DNA of 64,000 nt from Alistipes sp. (GTDB lineage: Bacteria > Bacteroidota > Bacteroidia > Bacteroidales > Rikenellaceae). This document shows positions 17,863 through 26,440 of the stretch, piece by piece. A model generated the notes under the pieces. The model saw nothing but the letters and a program-made list of their open reading frames with translations, was not told where the DNA came from and did not search any database. The position numbers were made by a program, and so were the translations under genes. Location: assembly GCA_017623505.1 (NCBI GenBank), contig JAGAOZ010000021.1:1-64000 (forward strand), given 5' to 3'. The stretch's first letter is position 1. The number at the start of each line of letters is the position of its first letter.

Positions 17863-19119
17863 ATGCAAACAAAAATCACAATCAGAAATGAGGCACACAG
17901 CTGCTACATCGACATCGAGGGAATAATCGGCGTTGCCGAGCAGAGCCAATTTGAGAGTGCCGACAACCGAGTTGCCACCTTTGAGCGTCTGCGCAAGCAG
18001 GTACAACGTATCGCCGAGGTTAAGGCGGAGAATGTTGTGGTCAATATCCGCTCGACGGGAGGTGACGTGAACGACGCTCTGCTTATCTATGACGCTCTGC
18101 GCTCCCTCGACGCCACAATCACAACACGTTGCTATGGCTATACAGCCTCGGCAGCAACCATTATCGCACAGGCCGCCGACGAGGGCAATCGTCTGCTCTC
18201 GGCAAATACGCTCTACCTGATTCATCGTGCTACGTGCGCCATCGACGGCAACGCCACATCTCTCGACTCTCGTGCTGAGCTGTTGCGTAAGACCGACGAG
18301 CGTCTTGCCGAACTCTATGCGCTGCATAGTGGCAAGGAGCTGGCTTTCTATGCCGCTTTGATGGCTGAAAATGATGGTGAGGGCCGTTGGCTCTCGGCTG
18401 AGGAGGCTATTGAGGCGGGTTTGGCAGATGCCATAATCGACGAGGAGGAGCTGTCGGTTGCCGTGGATGAGCCCGACACCGCTGACGAGCCTGACACTAC
18501 AACTGTGCCCGACACCGCAGAGCAACCTGTGGAGCAGGAGCCCGATATGCCGCAGAACGCAGCCCAGAAAGAGAAGAGACGACGCCACTCGGAGAGTGTG
18601 GCAGGAGGTATAATCCGCTATCTGCTCTCTCGTCTGGCATACCGAATCGAGGAGTGGATTAATAAGTTGCGCGAGAAGCGTAAGGCCAAGAAGGCCGCCG
18701 AGGAGCAGTCGCAGGGCGACGAGGGCTCAACCCCCGCAACCCCTGCAACCACCAAGACAAAGCGTTCGAAGCGCACTAAGCGTAATAAGCCCGCAGAGGA
18801 GGGTGGAGCAACTGTTCCTGCTGAGCCCACAGAGCCAAATGGCGAGCCCTCGGAGCCAAATGTAGAGCCTTTGGAATCGGCGACGACGCCGACAATCGAG
18901 GGTGGCGAGGCAGAGCCTCAGAGTGCAACAGCCGACCAGATGGAGTTACCCAAGGCGTCGGTGAAGCCTCAGGCCTCGATGCTGGCGTTCCGTGAGCGAC
19001 AGAAGAGCTTTAGCCGTACGGCGGTCAAGCTCACCGAAGACCCTTCGACAGCCTCTGCCGGCAACCTTGCCAACGACAAAGCCTACGAGGAGGATGCCAG
19101 AGCATTCAGTATGCGCTAA
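17863..19119 (+). CDS. ClpP-like prohead protease fused to a scaffold-like tail
   Basis: 418 residues. The first 190 form an S14 (ClpP-type) serine protease: IRSTGGDV at about 62-69 (substrate loop), GYTASAATII with nucleophile Ser96, and LYLIHRAT with His121. Phage proteases of this class mature HK97-type proheads. Residues about 200-418 are highly charged and Pro/Thr/Glu-rich with a Lys/Arg-rich helix (KKRRRH..., KAKKAAEEQ), resembling a scaffolding domain fused to the protease. It is directly followed by the candidate major capsid gene, the classic order. The catalytic pair is intact, so it should be active. Confidence 0.82.
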   Translation: MQTKITIRNEAHSCYIDIEGIIGVAEQSQFESADNRVATFERLRKQVQRIAEVKAENVVVNIRSTGGDVNDALLIYDALRSLDATITTRCYGYTASAATIIAQAADEGNRLLSANTLYLIHRATCAIDGNATSLDSRAELLRKTDERLAELYALHSGKELAFYAALMAENDGEGRWLSAEEAIEAGLADAIIDEEELSVAVDEPDTADEPDTTTVPDTAEQPVEQEPDMPQNAAQKEKRRRHSESVAGGIIRYLLSRLAYRIEEWINKLREKRKAKKAAEEQSQGDEGSTPATPATTKTKRSKRTKRNKPAEEGGATVPAEPTEPNGEPSEPNVEPLESATTPTIEGGEAEPQSATADQMELPKASVKPQASMLAFRERQKSFSRTAVKLTEDPSTASAGNLANDKAYEEDARAFSMR

Positions 19120-19186
19120 AAACCATTAAAAAAGAGATAAAACCCTAACTCTCAACAATTTAGTTTAACAATCAAAATCTTTTATT

Positions 19187-20176
19187 ATGTCAAGTATCAT
19201 TGTAAATCCAAAAACCTACACCCACCACGAGTTGGAAAACATCTTCTTCCGCCCTATGCTGACCGGCAAGTCTGCCGAGGAGTTGGGAATCAGAGTGTTA
19301 TACAATATGCCGATGCCGACGACCTTGCAGATGCTCGATAAGTCGGGTAACATCCTCTCGCCATTGGGTAACAACCCATCGTGGAGTGGCGGCACAAAGA
19401 GTACGTTGTACCAAAAGACAATCCCTATGTCGCGTGTCAAGGCGGAAAATGCCTTCTCGGCAAGCGACTACTTCTCGACAGTATTCGAGCTTATCTCAGC
19501 CAACAGTGAGGTCAATATGGAGGATTTGACAGGCACTGAGTTGGAGGCTGCCGAGACTGAAATCTTCCGCAAGGCTATCGCCTCATCAATCGCCATGGGC
19601 CTCTGGTTGGGCGATAAGGACAACATTTATCAGAGTGGCTACACCTCTTTCGACGGCGTGTTGAAGCTCATCTACGAGCGTGACAGCAAGGTGTTGAACA
19701 GCAAGGCAACAGACCTCACAGCGCAGCTCGATGAGGTGGGCATTGTGGAGCTTTTGGACCAGATTATCGAGGAGTCTGGCCCACGTATGCGTGGCTTGTT
19801 TGCCGAGGGCCAGACAGCCTTCTTCGTATCTCCTAAGGTATACCACCTCTACGAGAAGTGGCTTGACGAGAACCACGCCACAGCGGCCTACGCTGACTTG
19901 CAGAATGGCCGTCAGGCATTGATGTATCACGGCTTCCCACTCATCGAGGTAAACCTTGAGCCTGCAATCAGCTCTTCGTCTTTGCCACACGACTTTATCA
20001 TCTTCACCGACAAGCGTAACATTGTCTTGGCAGTGAATACTGCCGACACTCCGGGTGCTGAGGTGCGCATGTGGTACAATCCTGACCAGATGGAGAACCG
20101 CCAGCGTGCAGTCTTCTCTATCGGTGTAGAGTTGCTCGACGACGAGTTGGTAACAGCCTATATTGATGCGGTATAA
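19187..20176 (+). CDS. Candidate major capsid protein
   Basis: A 329-residue protein. The position straight after a protease-scaffold gene, the length, and the mix of a long helix with beta strands near 95-180 fit a major capsid protein. It lacks signal and membrane segments. The codon choice looks biased toward TTG/CTC/GGC and is more uniform than in neighbouring genes, as expected of a highly expressed product (impression only). A weak ribosome site is followed by a clear ATG. I do not recognise a close family by motif, so HK97-fold membership is inferred. Confidence 0.65.
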   Translation: MSSIIVNPKTYTHHELENIFFRPMLTGKSAEELGIRVLYNMPMPTTLQMLDKSGNILSPLGNNPSWSGGTKSTLYQKTIPMSRVKAENAFSASDYFSTVFELISANSEVNMEDLTGTELEAAETEIFRKAIASSIAMGLWLGDKDNIYQSGYTSFDGVLKLIYERDSKVLNSKATDLTAQLDEVGIVELLDQIIEESGPRMRGLFAEGQTAFFVSPKVYHLYEKWLDENHATAAYADLQNGRQALMYHGFPLIEVNLEPAISSSSLPHDFIIFTDKRNIVLAVNTADTPGAEVRMWYNPDQMENRQRAVFSIGVELLDDELVTAYIDAV

Positions 20177-20189
20177 AAACCAGTGATTT

Positions 20190-20657
20190 ATGGCCGAGAA
20201 GACTTCATATAAGCCCATAGGAGGCGTTCTGCGTGCAGAGCTCTTCCCCATAGGGCAGCACACCACGACGGCCGAGCTGCTTGAGCAGAGCCCTATCGAG
20301 GTGGAGCTATGGGACTATGCCTCGTCTTACGAGGAGAAGTTTTCGGTAGAGTCGGGACAGGTGGGCGTGGAGCACACGCTCACCCTTGTCGCCTCGGCAG
20401 AGGTGGCAGACGAGTGGTTGGAGGAGGAGTTTTGCCGCGTGGCGGCTGCAAATGGAGTGGTTGCCCGCCTGCAATTGGCGTGTGGCGAGAGTTTTTTGGT
20501 TGGTCAAAGCACGAAGTTTCTGCTGGAGCAACCTCTGCGCCTGCGCGCCGTGACCTACTCCTCAGCTCGAAAACCCGCCGAGACGCCGTTGGTGAAGCTG
20601 ACGCTGGTGAGCTTCGATACGTGTAGCTCCCGACAAAATCGCAAAACAAACAATTAA
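20190..20657 (+). CDS. Small virion protein, unknown
   Basis: 155 residues between the capsid and portal candidates, 13 bases after the first and 3 before the second. The sequence is beta-rich with a repeated E/V/L pattern (VELWDYASSYEEKFSV, HTLTLVASAE). I recognise no family. A head-decoration, tail-tube or connector role is possible from its place in the operon only. Confidence 0.55.
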   Translation: MAEKTSYKPIGGVLRAELFPIGQHTTTAELLEQSPIEVELWDYASSYEEKFSVESGQVGVEHTLTLVASAEVADEWLEEEFCRVAAANGVVARLQLACGESFLVGQSTKFLLEQPLRLRAVTYSSARKPAETPLVKLTLVSFDTCSSRQNRKTNN

Positions 20658-20660
20658 GCT

Positions 20661-21881
20661 ATGGAAAAGATAGAATCAAAGAACCACATAAGCGTAGGCA
20701 ACCGCCATGCCGAGCCTCTGTTTGCCCTCTCCGGCAAGGTTGTGCAGAGTGATAAGTTTTGGCGTTGGGGAGATGATAACCTGCTGCCTAATGCACTCTC
20801 GCTCATGTCGCGCCGCTCGACAACACACCGTCGTATCATCAACGACAAAGCCGACTATATCGCCGGCAAGGGCTTCTCGTTTGACGAGCATCAGCCTCTG
20901 CTGCGAGCCCTGACCGAGCAGGCAAATGGCGAGGGAGATACGCTTCGCGCGACGCTCTTCCGTCTGGCGTTCGACAAGGCGTTGATGGGTAATGCCTTCT
21001 TGGAGGTGGTGACCGACGAGCGACACTCGTTCCTCTCGCTCTATCATCAAGACTCCTCGATGTGTCGTGTGGCACGTGATAAGCAACATATCATTCTGCA
21101 CCACAATTGGCGAGAGTTTCGTGGCGAGGAGGCCCGACAGCTGCCTCTCTACCCGCTCTTCGAGAAGCAGGAGGATGGCACGTTGCGTTCGATGGTGCAC
21201 TACAAGGACTACGAGCCGATGTTCAACCACTACGGCGTGCCGAAATATATCGCCGGAATGGGCGTCTCGGCTATCGCATATAAGACCGACTGTTGGAACA
21301 ATGCCCGCTTGGATAACTCGTTCCAGCTCTCCGGAGTGATGATGATTGATGCTACGGCGTCGGACTTGGAGGCGGAGCAGATAGCCCGCCAGGCACAGAA
21401 ACACTTTGCCGGCAACCCCGGAGCTGTGATGTTTGTCGTACGTGAGGGTAAAGGCGAGGATAACACTCGATTTATCCCTGTCGAGTCCAACAACGAGGGC
21501 GATTGGAGTGCGCTGCACGACCAAGCGATAAGCGATATTGTCATCGCCCACTCTTGGTTCCGTTCGCTCAGCGGTTTGGACTACTCGTCGGGCTTCAACT
21601 CCGAGCGTATCCTGCACGAATACGAGGTGGCACTCAACACCGTCATCTTAGCCGAGCAGGAGGAGCTCCTGTCGCCTATCAAGCAGATTATCACCGAGCT
21701 TCTGGGCATCAACAGCTCGTCGTTGGAGATTATCAACCGCCCACCAACCCGCTCGAAGCCTGTCTATATGAAGGTGTGGGAGGCGCGTAAGGCCGACGGC
21801 TTGGAGTATGACGAGCAGGATGAGCGTCAGCAGGCGTTTCTCTCGGAGATAACCAAATACAACGTGACCAAGATAAACTAA
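20661..21881 (+). CDS. Phage portal protein (candidate)
   Basis: A 406-residue protein. FWRWGDDNLLPNALSLM, then IINDKADYIAGKGF, resembles the opening of Bacteroidota portal proteins, as does FRLAFDKALMGNAFLEV (about 100-116) and the helix-rich, Gln/Glu-rich C-terminus ending VYMKVWEARKADG. The portal is the ring through which DNA enters the head. Its size is close to the normal range. The gene lies 3 bases after the previous one. No terminase gene accompanies it anywhere in the window. Confidence 0.72.
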   Translation: MEKIESKNHISVGNRHAEPLFALSGKVVQSDKFWRWGDDNLLPNALSLMSRRSTTHRRIINDKADYIAGKGFSFDEHQPLLRALTEQANGEGDTLRATLFRLAFDKALMGNAFLEVVTDERHSFLSLYHQDSSMCRVARDKQHIILHHNWREFRGEEARQLPLYPLFEKQEDGTLRSMVHYKDYEPMFNHYGVPKYIAGMGVSAIAYKTDCWNNARLDNSFQLSGVMMIDATASDLEAEQIARQAQKHFAGNPGAVMFVVREGKGEDNTRFIPVESNNEGDWSALHDQAISDIVIAHSWFRSLSGLDYSSGFNSERILHEYEVALNTVILAEQEELLSPIKQIITELLGINSSSLEIINRPPTRSKPVYMKVWEARKADGLEYDEQDERQQAFLSEITKYNVTKIN

Positions 21882-21890
21882 TAAGCGAAT

Positions 21891-22370
21891 ATGAAATATC
21901 AAACTTTAATAACACCGTCGCAGGTGCTCTCGTTGGCCTTCAGCGATGCGGAGTATATCTCGCCCGATACAATCTCACCCTCCGATGTCTGTGCCTCGGT
22001 GGAGCGATGGGTTTTGCCTGTCGTGGGTCGCACGTTGCTCGATAAGGTGGAGCAGGGCGACTCCCCAACCCTCGCCGAGGAGTATTTGCTCCCCGCCATA
22101 GCAGCGTGTGTGAGGATGGATATTCAGCCACGACTGAATGTGGCAACCTCGCAGTTGGGTCTGTCGGTTGTTGCCGGCTCGAACAACAAAGCCGCCGATG
22201 TTGATATGCGAGCCGAGCAGATGCTCTCTCTGCGACAGCGTGCCCGAGCTTTGCTTCGCCGCCTGACCGACCACTTGGAGGAGCATAGCGGGGAGTACCC
22301 CGAATATAGCTCTGCGGCCAATGTGATGTTGCGTGTGAGTAGCGATGGAGGCTTTGTGCAAATACTTTAG
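21891..22370 (+). CDS. Head-tail adaptor-like protein (DUF6712-type)
   Basis: 159 residues, mainly helical, opening KYQTLITPSQVLSLAFSD. This fits the small helical protein found beside portal genes in Bacteroidota phages (DUF6712), thought to be a head-tail connector. It overlaps the next gene (holin) by 26 bases, which implies coupling. Assignment is by position and helical pattern. Confidence 0.6.
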   Translation: MKYQTLITPSQVLSLAFSDAEYISPDTISPSDVCASVERWVLPVVGRTLLDKVEQGDSPTLAEEYLLPAIAACVRMDIQPRLNVATSQLGLSVVAGSNNKAADVDMRAEQMLSLRQRARALLRRLTDHLEEHSGEYPEYSSAANVMLRVSSDGGFVQIL

Positions 22371-22770
22371 TGGTGCGGTGGCGAGCCTTGTTGCGCTCTT
22401 CTCGCCGCTGCTGCCTCTGATATGGTCGGTCATCAGCTTTATCCTGTTTGACTTCCTGACGGGCGTCTGGGCTTCGGCCGCAGATAGCCGCAGGGAGGGC
22501 AAACGGTGGTACTTCGAGAGCCATCTGGCGTGGCGCACAGTCGAGAAACTCGGTTTCACAACCTCGGCGTTGGCTATGACGTTTGTGATTGATGTGGTTA
22601 TCCTGAGCCACTCGGACCTCCACTTAACACGCCTCTTTACAGGCTTTGTGTGTGGTGTGGAGCTGTGGTCTTTTTTGGAGAATGCCTGTCGCATAAGCCA
22701 CTCGCCGCTGCTGCGCCATATACGTAATATTGTACGTCAAAATATTAACAAAAAAATCAATAATGAGTAG
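22345..22770 (+). CDS. Phage holin-type membrane protein
   Basis: 141 residues with three or four hydrophobic segments (about 8-40, 60-80, 92-110) and a basic C-terminus. LLPLIWSVISFILFDFLTGVWASAADSRR matches the Bacteroidota phage-holin family (helix, then D..TG turn). It would form the membrane lesion that frees the lysin. It overlaps the gene before it by 26 bases and the one after by 8. Confidence 0.72.
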   Translation: MEALCKYFSGAVASLVALFSPLLPLIWSVISFILFDFLTGVWASAADSRREGKRWYFESHLAWRTVEKLGFTTSALAMTFVIDVVILSHSDLHLTRLFTGFVCGVELWSFLENACRISHSPLLRHIRNIVRQNINKKINNE

Positions 22771-23182
22771 AGGATTATCAAATTGCAACCCCGGCAATAT
22801 TCGCCGTTCCAAGGTGAACTATAAAGGAGAGGTTCACCCGTCAAACGATAAAGATTTCAAACAATTTACCTCGATGAAGTGGGGCTATCGCGCAATGTTC
22901 ATCTTGCTGGATACCTACTATCGTCGCTACGGCTTGGATACCGTGCGCAAGATGATTTCGCGCTATGCTCCGCCGTCGGAGAACCACACCGAGGCCTATG
23001 TGAATGCTGTTTGCAGCTTCACGGGCATCCTGCCTAACGAGCCGATAAACAGCCGTGACCGTACGACTATGGTTCCGCTTGTGGCCGCTATGTCGAAGGT
23101 CGAAAATGGCGTCGTCGCATCGTTCCGAGAGGTCGAGGCGGGATGGGAGCTCACAGGCTTTGATGAGCAGACAGCAGAATAG
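22763..23182 (+). CDS. Lysis protein, phage P5-like glycosidase family
   Basis: 139 residues from the ATG at 22763 (MSRGLSNCNPGNIRRSK); the start lies inside the holin gene, so an 11-residue upstream extension is not used. The start NCNPGNIR and the WGYRAMFILLDTYY and NHTEAYVNAVC segments match the family labelled structural protein P5 in Bacteroidota phages, believed to be a peptidoglycan-degrading enzyme related to phage PRD1 P5/P15-type proteins. It ends the cassette. Confidence 0.7.
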   Translation: MSRGLSNCNPGNIRRSKVNYKGEVHPSNDKDFKQFTSMKWGYRAMFILLDTYYRRYGLDTVRKMISRYAPPSENHTEAYVNAVCSFTGILPNEPINSRDRTTMVPLVAAMSKVENGVVASFREVEAGWELTGFDEQTAE

Positions 23183-23236
23183 CTCATCGCGCGCACAGAT
23201 TCATTAGGATTTAGGTTTATTCGTCTGTTGTTTCGT

Positions 23237-23268
23237 GGCGTCGGGCACACTCTGCTCGGCGCCCTTTT
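23237..23268 (+). terminator. Possible terminator of the phage-derived cassette
   Basis: GGCG (23237-23240) can pair with CGCC (23260-23263), with further pairing inside, followed by CTTTTGT. Moderate strength only. Confidence 0.4.
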
Positions 23269-23314
23269 GTAGTTGGATGCGGTGGGTGAAAACAGAGAAA
23301 AAGAGCCGATGCTA

Positions 23315-23344
23315 TTGTTTTTTGTATAGTTTTTGTTATATTTG
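23315..23344 (+). promoter_or_regulatory. Promoter of mqnA
   Basis: TTG (23315-23317), 19 bases, TATATTTG (23337-23344). A perfect 8-bp hairpin TTCAAACC/GGTTTGAA (23371-23389) lies in the predicted leader between the promoter and the start codon. Confidence 0.65.
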
Positions 23345-23370
23345 CGTGATAAATGTTGCCCGACATGGTT

Positions 23371-23389
23371 TTCAAACCGTAGGTTTGAA
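23371..23389 (+). promoter_or_regulatory. Palindrome in the mqnA leader
   Basis: Perfect stem of 8 bp with a 3-base loop, 45 bases ahead of the mqnA start. It may act as an operator or as an RNA stem; no T-run follows, so it is not a terminator. Confidence 0.4.
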
Positions 23390-23433
23390 CTCGTCGCGGC
23401 AGAAAATGTGAAACCTAAAGTAGCACTCTATGG

Positions 23434-24207
23434 ATGATGGTTATTACTCCCCGTATAGCGGCAGTGTCGTATCTGAATACGATACCATTCATCTATGGTA
23501 TCGAGCACGGAGATAATCTGCGTGCCGAGCTTCTATTGGCACCTCCCGCAACCTGTTACGAGAACTATGTAAGTGGTAAAGCCGACATCGCCCTGATGCC
23601 TTCGGCTATGGTCCCTACGCTCCGTTCTACGGAGATTATCACCGACTACTGTATCGGCGCATCGGCCGACGTGCGTACCGTTGTTGTGGTATCGAACTCG
23701 CCTATCGAGCAGGTCAAGCGTATCTTTTTGGATGCTCATTCACGGACCTCGCGTCAGCTGGTGGGTTATTTGGCGGCTAATCTGTGGCACATTGCGCCGG
23801 AGTGGTACGACTTGAGTGACTACTCGCAGGTGGCCTTTGCCGAGCGTACCGACGCCTTTCTGCTCATTGGCGACAAGGTCTTCGACCACGAGGGGCTGTT
23901 TGCATATAGCTACGACTTGGCTTCGGAGTGGCGCCGAGCAACACATCTGCCTTTCGCCTTTGCTGTGTGGGTGGCACGTAAAGGTACCTCGTATGAGGTT
24001 ATCGACGCCTTGCAGCGCGCCTTCACCTTTGGTGTGGAGTCGGTTTGGGAGGCTATTGTCGAGTATGGCTACGCCGAGAAGCCCTACAATGCATACGAAT
24101 ATCTTACCAAGAATATAGATTTTGTCTTTAACGCCGAGAAACACGCGGCACTGCAAAAGTTTTGGGATGCAGGCATCAAGGTTGAGCCTCGATCCAACCC
24201 CGGCTGA
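23434..24207 (+). CDS. mqnA: Chorismate dehydratase (futalosine-pathway menaquinone synthesis)
   Basis: 257 residues. The start MMVITPRIAAVSYLNTIPF, KADIALMPSAMVPTL, and LFAYSYDLASEW-LPFAFAVWVA match MqnA (VitK2_biosynth fold). It dehydrates chorismate to 3-enolpyruvylbenzoate, the first step of the alternative menaquinone pathway used by Alistipes and relatives instead of the men genes. Two adjacent ATG codons (23434, 23437) are possible starts. It stands alone with its own promoter. The other mqn genes are not in this window, except possibly the deaminase at 8874. Confidence 0.93.
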   Translation: MMVITPRIAAVSYLNTIPFIYGIEHGDNLRAELLLAPPATCYENYVSGKADIALMPSAMVPTLRSTEIITDYCIGASADVRTVVVVSNSPIEQVKRIFLDAHSRTSRQLVGYLAANLWHIAPEWYDLSDYSQVAFAERTDAFLLIGDKVFDHEGLFAYSYDLASEWRRATHLPFAFAVWVARKGTSYEVIDALQRAFTFGVESVWEAIVEYGYAEKPYNAYEYLTKNIDFVFNAEKHAALQKFWDAGIKVEPRSNPG

Positions 24208-24306
24208 AGGTAAGCCCTTCGGCATCCGACGGACGCTCAGCGGCGGGTGTGATAGTCGCCCTCTGCTACCTCAAACCAAGAGTCAAACCGTTAATTTTGC
24301 AGAACA

Positions 24307-25287
24307 ATGCTCACAATCTATCTAAAGCAGTACAATAAAATCATTCGCAATGCCGAGCCTGAGTTGTTGGATAACTTGGGCTATGACGATATTCTGTGGC
24401 TGGACCTCCTCTCGCCTACAATCAAGGAGCAGAAGGCCGTCGAGGCCTTTATGGAGGAGAGCCTTCAGACCCGCCAGCAGGTCGAGGAGATTGAGTCTAC
24501 GTCAAAGTACTCCGAGCGCGAAAATTCGATTATCTCGAATACCAACTTCTTCGTGCCACGTGGTGACTCGTTCTCTGTGGAGCCTGTATCGTTCATCATC
24601 TCGAATGAGGGTGTGTTGGTGTCGCAACGTAACTCTGAGTCGCGTACGTTCCGCGAGGCGGAGAAGCGTCTTCAGATGAACTACCGTTCTTTCTCGACGG
24701 GCTACCACATCTTCATCTCGCTTCTGGAGGTGAGAATCGACTTCGATGCCGACCTTGTGGAGTTTGTAGCTAAGCAGGTTGCTACGCTCAGTAAGGATAT
24801 CAATACCGAGGACACCATCGACAAGGAGGTAATCCACCGCATCAACTCTTTGCAGGAGAATACGATGGTCCTCAGAGAGAACATCTTTGACCGTCAGCGT
24901 ATCCTCTCGAATATCCTGCGTTCGGAGCGATTCCCTAACGATATCTATCCTCGCTTGCAGTTGATGATTAAGGACGTTAATTCGCTCATTAACCACGCCG
25001 ATTTCAGCTTCCAGCGTCTGGACTATATCCAGGATTCGGCGCTGGGTTTGATTAACATCGAGCAGAATGAGATTGTAAAGATTTTCTCTGTGGCAGCGGT
25101 TATCTTCCTGCCCGCAACGCTTATAGCGAGTATGTATGGTATGAACTTTGAGGTTATGCCGGAGCTCAGCTGGACGTGGGAGGTCGGCGGCTACACCATT
25201 CCTCTGGGCTATCTGTTTGCCATCGGATTGATGATACTCTGTTCGGGCCTTACAATCTGGTTCTTTAAGTATAAGAAGTGGCTGTAA
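24307..25287 (+). CDS. corA: CorA-type magnesium/cobalt transporter
   Basis: 326 residues. A long soluble, helical N-terminal domain (about 1-260) is followed by two transmembrane helices and the YGMNF signature (about 277-281) on the first, and the basic end FKYKKWL. This is the pentameric CorA channel in the inner membrane, carrying Mg2+ and other divalent ions. A TAATTTTG element at 24292-24299 would put transcription very near the start codon, but no good -33 element is seen. A strong terminator follows at 25308. Confidence 0.95.
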   Translation: MLTIYLKQYNKIIRNAEPELLDNLGYDDILWLDLLSPTIKEQKAVEAFMEESLQTRQQVEEIESTSKYSERENSIISNTNFFVPRGDSFSVEPVSFIISNEGVLVSQRNSESRTFREAEKRLQMNYRSFSTGYHIFISLLEVRIDFDADLVEFVAKQVATLSKDINTEDTIDKEVIHRINSLQENTMVLRENIFDRQRILSNILRSERFPNDIYPRLQLMIKDVNSLINHADFSFQRLDYIQDSALGLINIEQNEIVKIFSVAAVIFLPATLIASMYGMNFEVMPELSWTWEVGGYTIPLGYLFAIGLMILCSGLTIWFFKYKKWL

Positions 25288-25307
25288 GCCAAGTGTTTAG
25301 TATACAA

Positions 25308-25346
25308 AAATCCCGAAGGCCTTAACGACTTTCGGGATTTTTCTTT
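25308..25346 (+). terminator. Bidirectional intrinsic terminator
   Basis: AAATCCCGAA (25308-25317) pairs with TTCGGGATTT (25331-25340), with T-runs on both sides. It serves corA and, on the other strand, hipA. Confidence 0.92.
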
Positions 25347-25351
25347 AATGG

Positions 25352-26440
25352 CTATCGTCTATCTTTTATTGTTGTGGCGATGGTGTCAAAAATCTCTTCT
25401 GCCTCTTTTTTGTTGAGCCCCACTGCCGCTGCAACAGCAATTAAATCCTCTTTTGTCGGCTCGATGCTGTCGTTTATGGATGTAGTGTGAAAGCCATTCA
25501 TTCCATCGCTTGGTAGCAGGTCAAAGGCGGGTGAGAGGTGCCACTCTGCGTTGCGATAGATAAAAGCAAAATTCTTGGCGTGGTCATCTTTGTTGCCAAT
25601 CAGATAGTTGAAGACCATCAGTCGGTAGAGCTTCCAAAGCTCTGCTACGTTGTGAGTAAGTGCGGCGCATACCCTAAATATGTGCAAGTAGTCGATGCTC
25701 GGTGTACGATAATCTGCTCCGATAAGTGCAGCAACACTTACCACGTGCAGCTTCCCGCTCGGTGTGCGGTCAAAACGCTTCACGCCGAAATATTTACCCT
25801 CGAAAAGTCTTGTTTCTGGCATCTCGACGCCACATCTTTTAGCAAGCAGAGAGTACTCATACTCCTGTTGTCCTATATGTTTGGGGTCTTGTTTGGCGCG
25901 AAACTTTACCAGCCATTCTGCGCCTTGGTGGTGGGCGGAAATCTTTGGTCGAGCACCTCCTGGGGAGCCGCCACGATGTTGAAATTCCTCAATGCCCTCT
26001 CCTGCGTAGTCGTCGCTACGGAGAATCCTTTCAGCCTCCAGAGCCAACTTTTCAAAGTCGGCATACTCTTGTTGTGACACAACGCTCTTGTCGGGCCGAA
26101 ACTCCAGCGCACCACGTCCTGTTGAGCCTACTAATGCCAGACGGTCCAGTAGTGTCAGCTTGCGTGGATTTATGCCTTGCTGTTGCAGGTATCTGTCTAA
26201 GATGAGCAATCCCCAACCATCGGGCAGAGAGTCGTCAAAGACTCCGAATCCGCCATCGAAAGGTCGAGCTTTAGCTACAAAAACCCCTTCACGCAGAGGT
26301 AGCTCAAAGGGTGAAATGGAGAAGCCCTCCGCAAGCCACTTAGCCGAGTACTCAAAAGCGCACAGCCCCTCTTTCGTCAGTGCCAGACGTCCAACCAATG
26401 CTCCGCCGTATATAACCTCTATCTGCTTGATGTTATTCAT
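25352..26440 (-). CDS. hipA: HipA-type toxin kinase
   Basis: 362 residues from the ATG at 26440, which is preceded by GAGGTAAGAA; the longer frame to 26515 overlaps hipB and is not needed. It is a serine/threonine kinase of the HipA fold: GGSPGGARPK near 155-165 (regulatory P-loop), VKRFDR near 217, YLIGNKDDHAKNF with the catalytic Asp near 283, and LSPAFDLL near 300 (DFG-like). Targets of HipA kinases include tRNA synthetases; the target here is unknown. The gene overlaps hipB by eight bases. All catalytic motifs look intact. Confidence 0.93.
   Translation of the reverse strand: MNNIKQIEVIYGGALVGRLALTKEGLCAFEYSAKWLAEGFSISPFELPLREGVFVAKARPFDGGFGVFDDSLPDGWGLLILDRYLQQQGINPRKLTLLDRLALVGSTGRGALEFRPDKSVVSQQEYADFEKLALEAERILRSDDYAGEGIEEFQHRGGSPGGARPKISAHHQGAEWLVKFRAKQDPKHIGQQEYEYSLLAKRCGVEMPETRLFEGKYFGVKRFDRTPSGKLHVVSVAALIGADYRTPSIDYLHIFRVCAALTHNVAELWKLYRLMVFNYLIGNKDDHAKNFAFIYRNAEWHLSPAFDLLPSDGMNGFHTTSINDSIEPTKEDLIAVAAAVGLNKKEAEEIFDTIATTIKDRR

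Noticed and set aside
13382..23433. attL/attR direct repeats flanking the phage-type cassette
   Set aside because: Flanks were compared by eye and no shared run longer than about eight bases was found. No tRNA lies at either edge.
24208..24306. A magnesium-sensing leader before corA
   Set aside because: The gap is 99 bases, with no extended hairpin set; a promoter-like element lies directly at the start codon instead.
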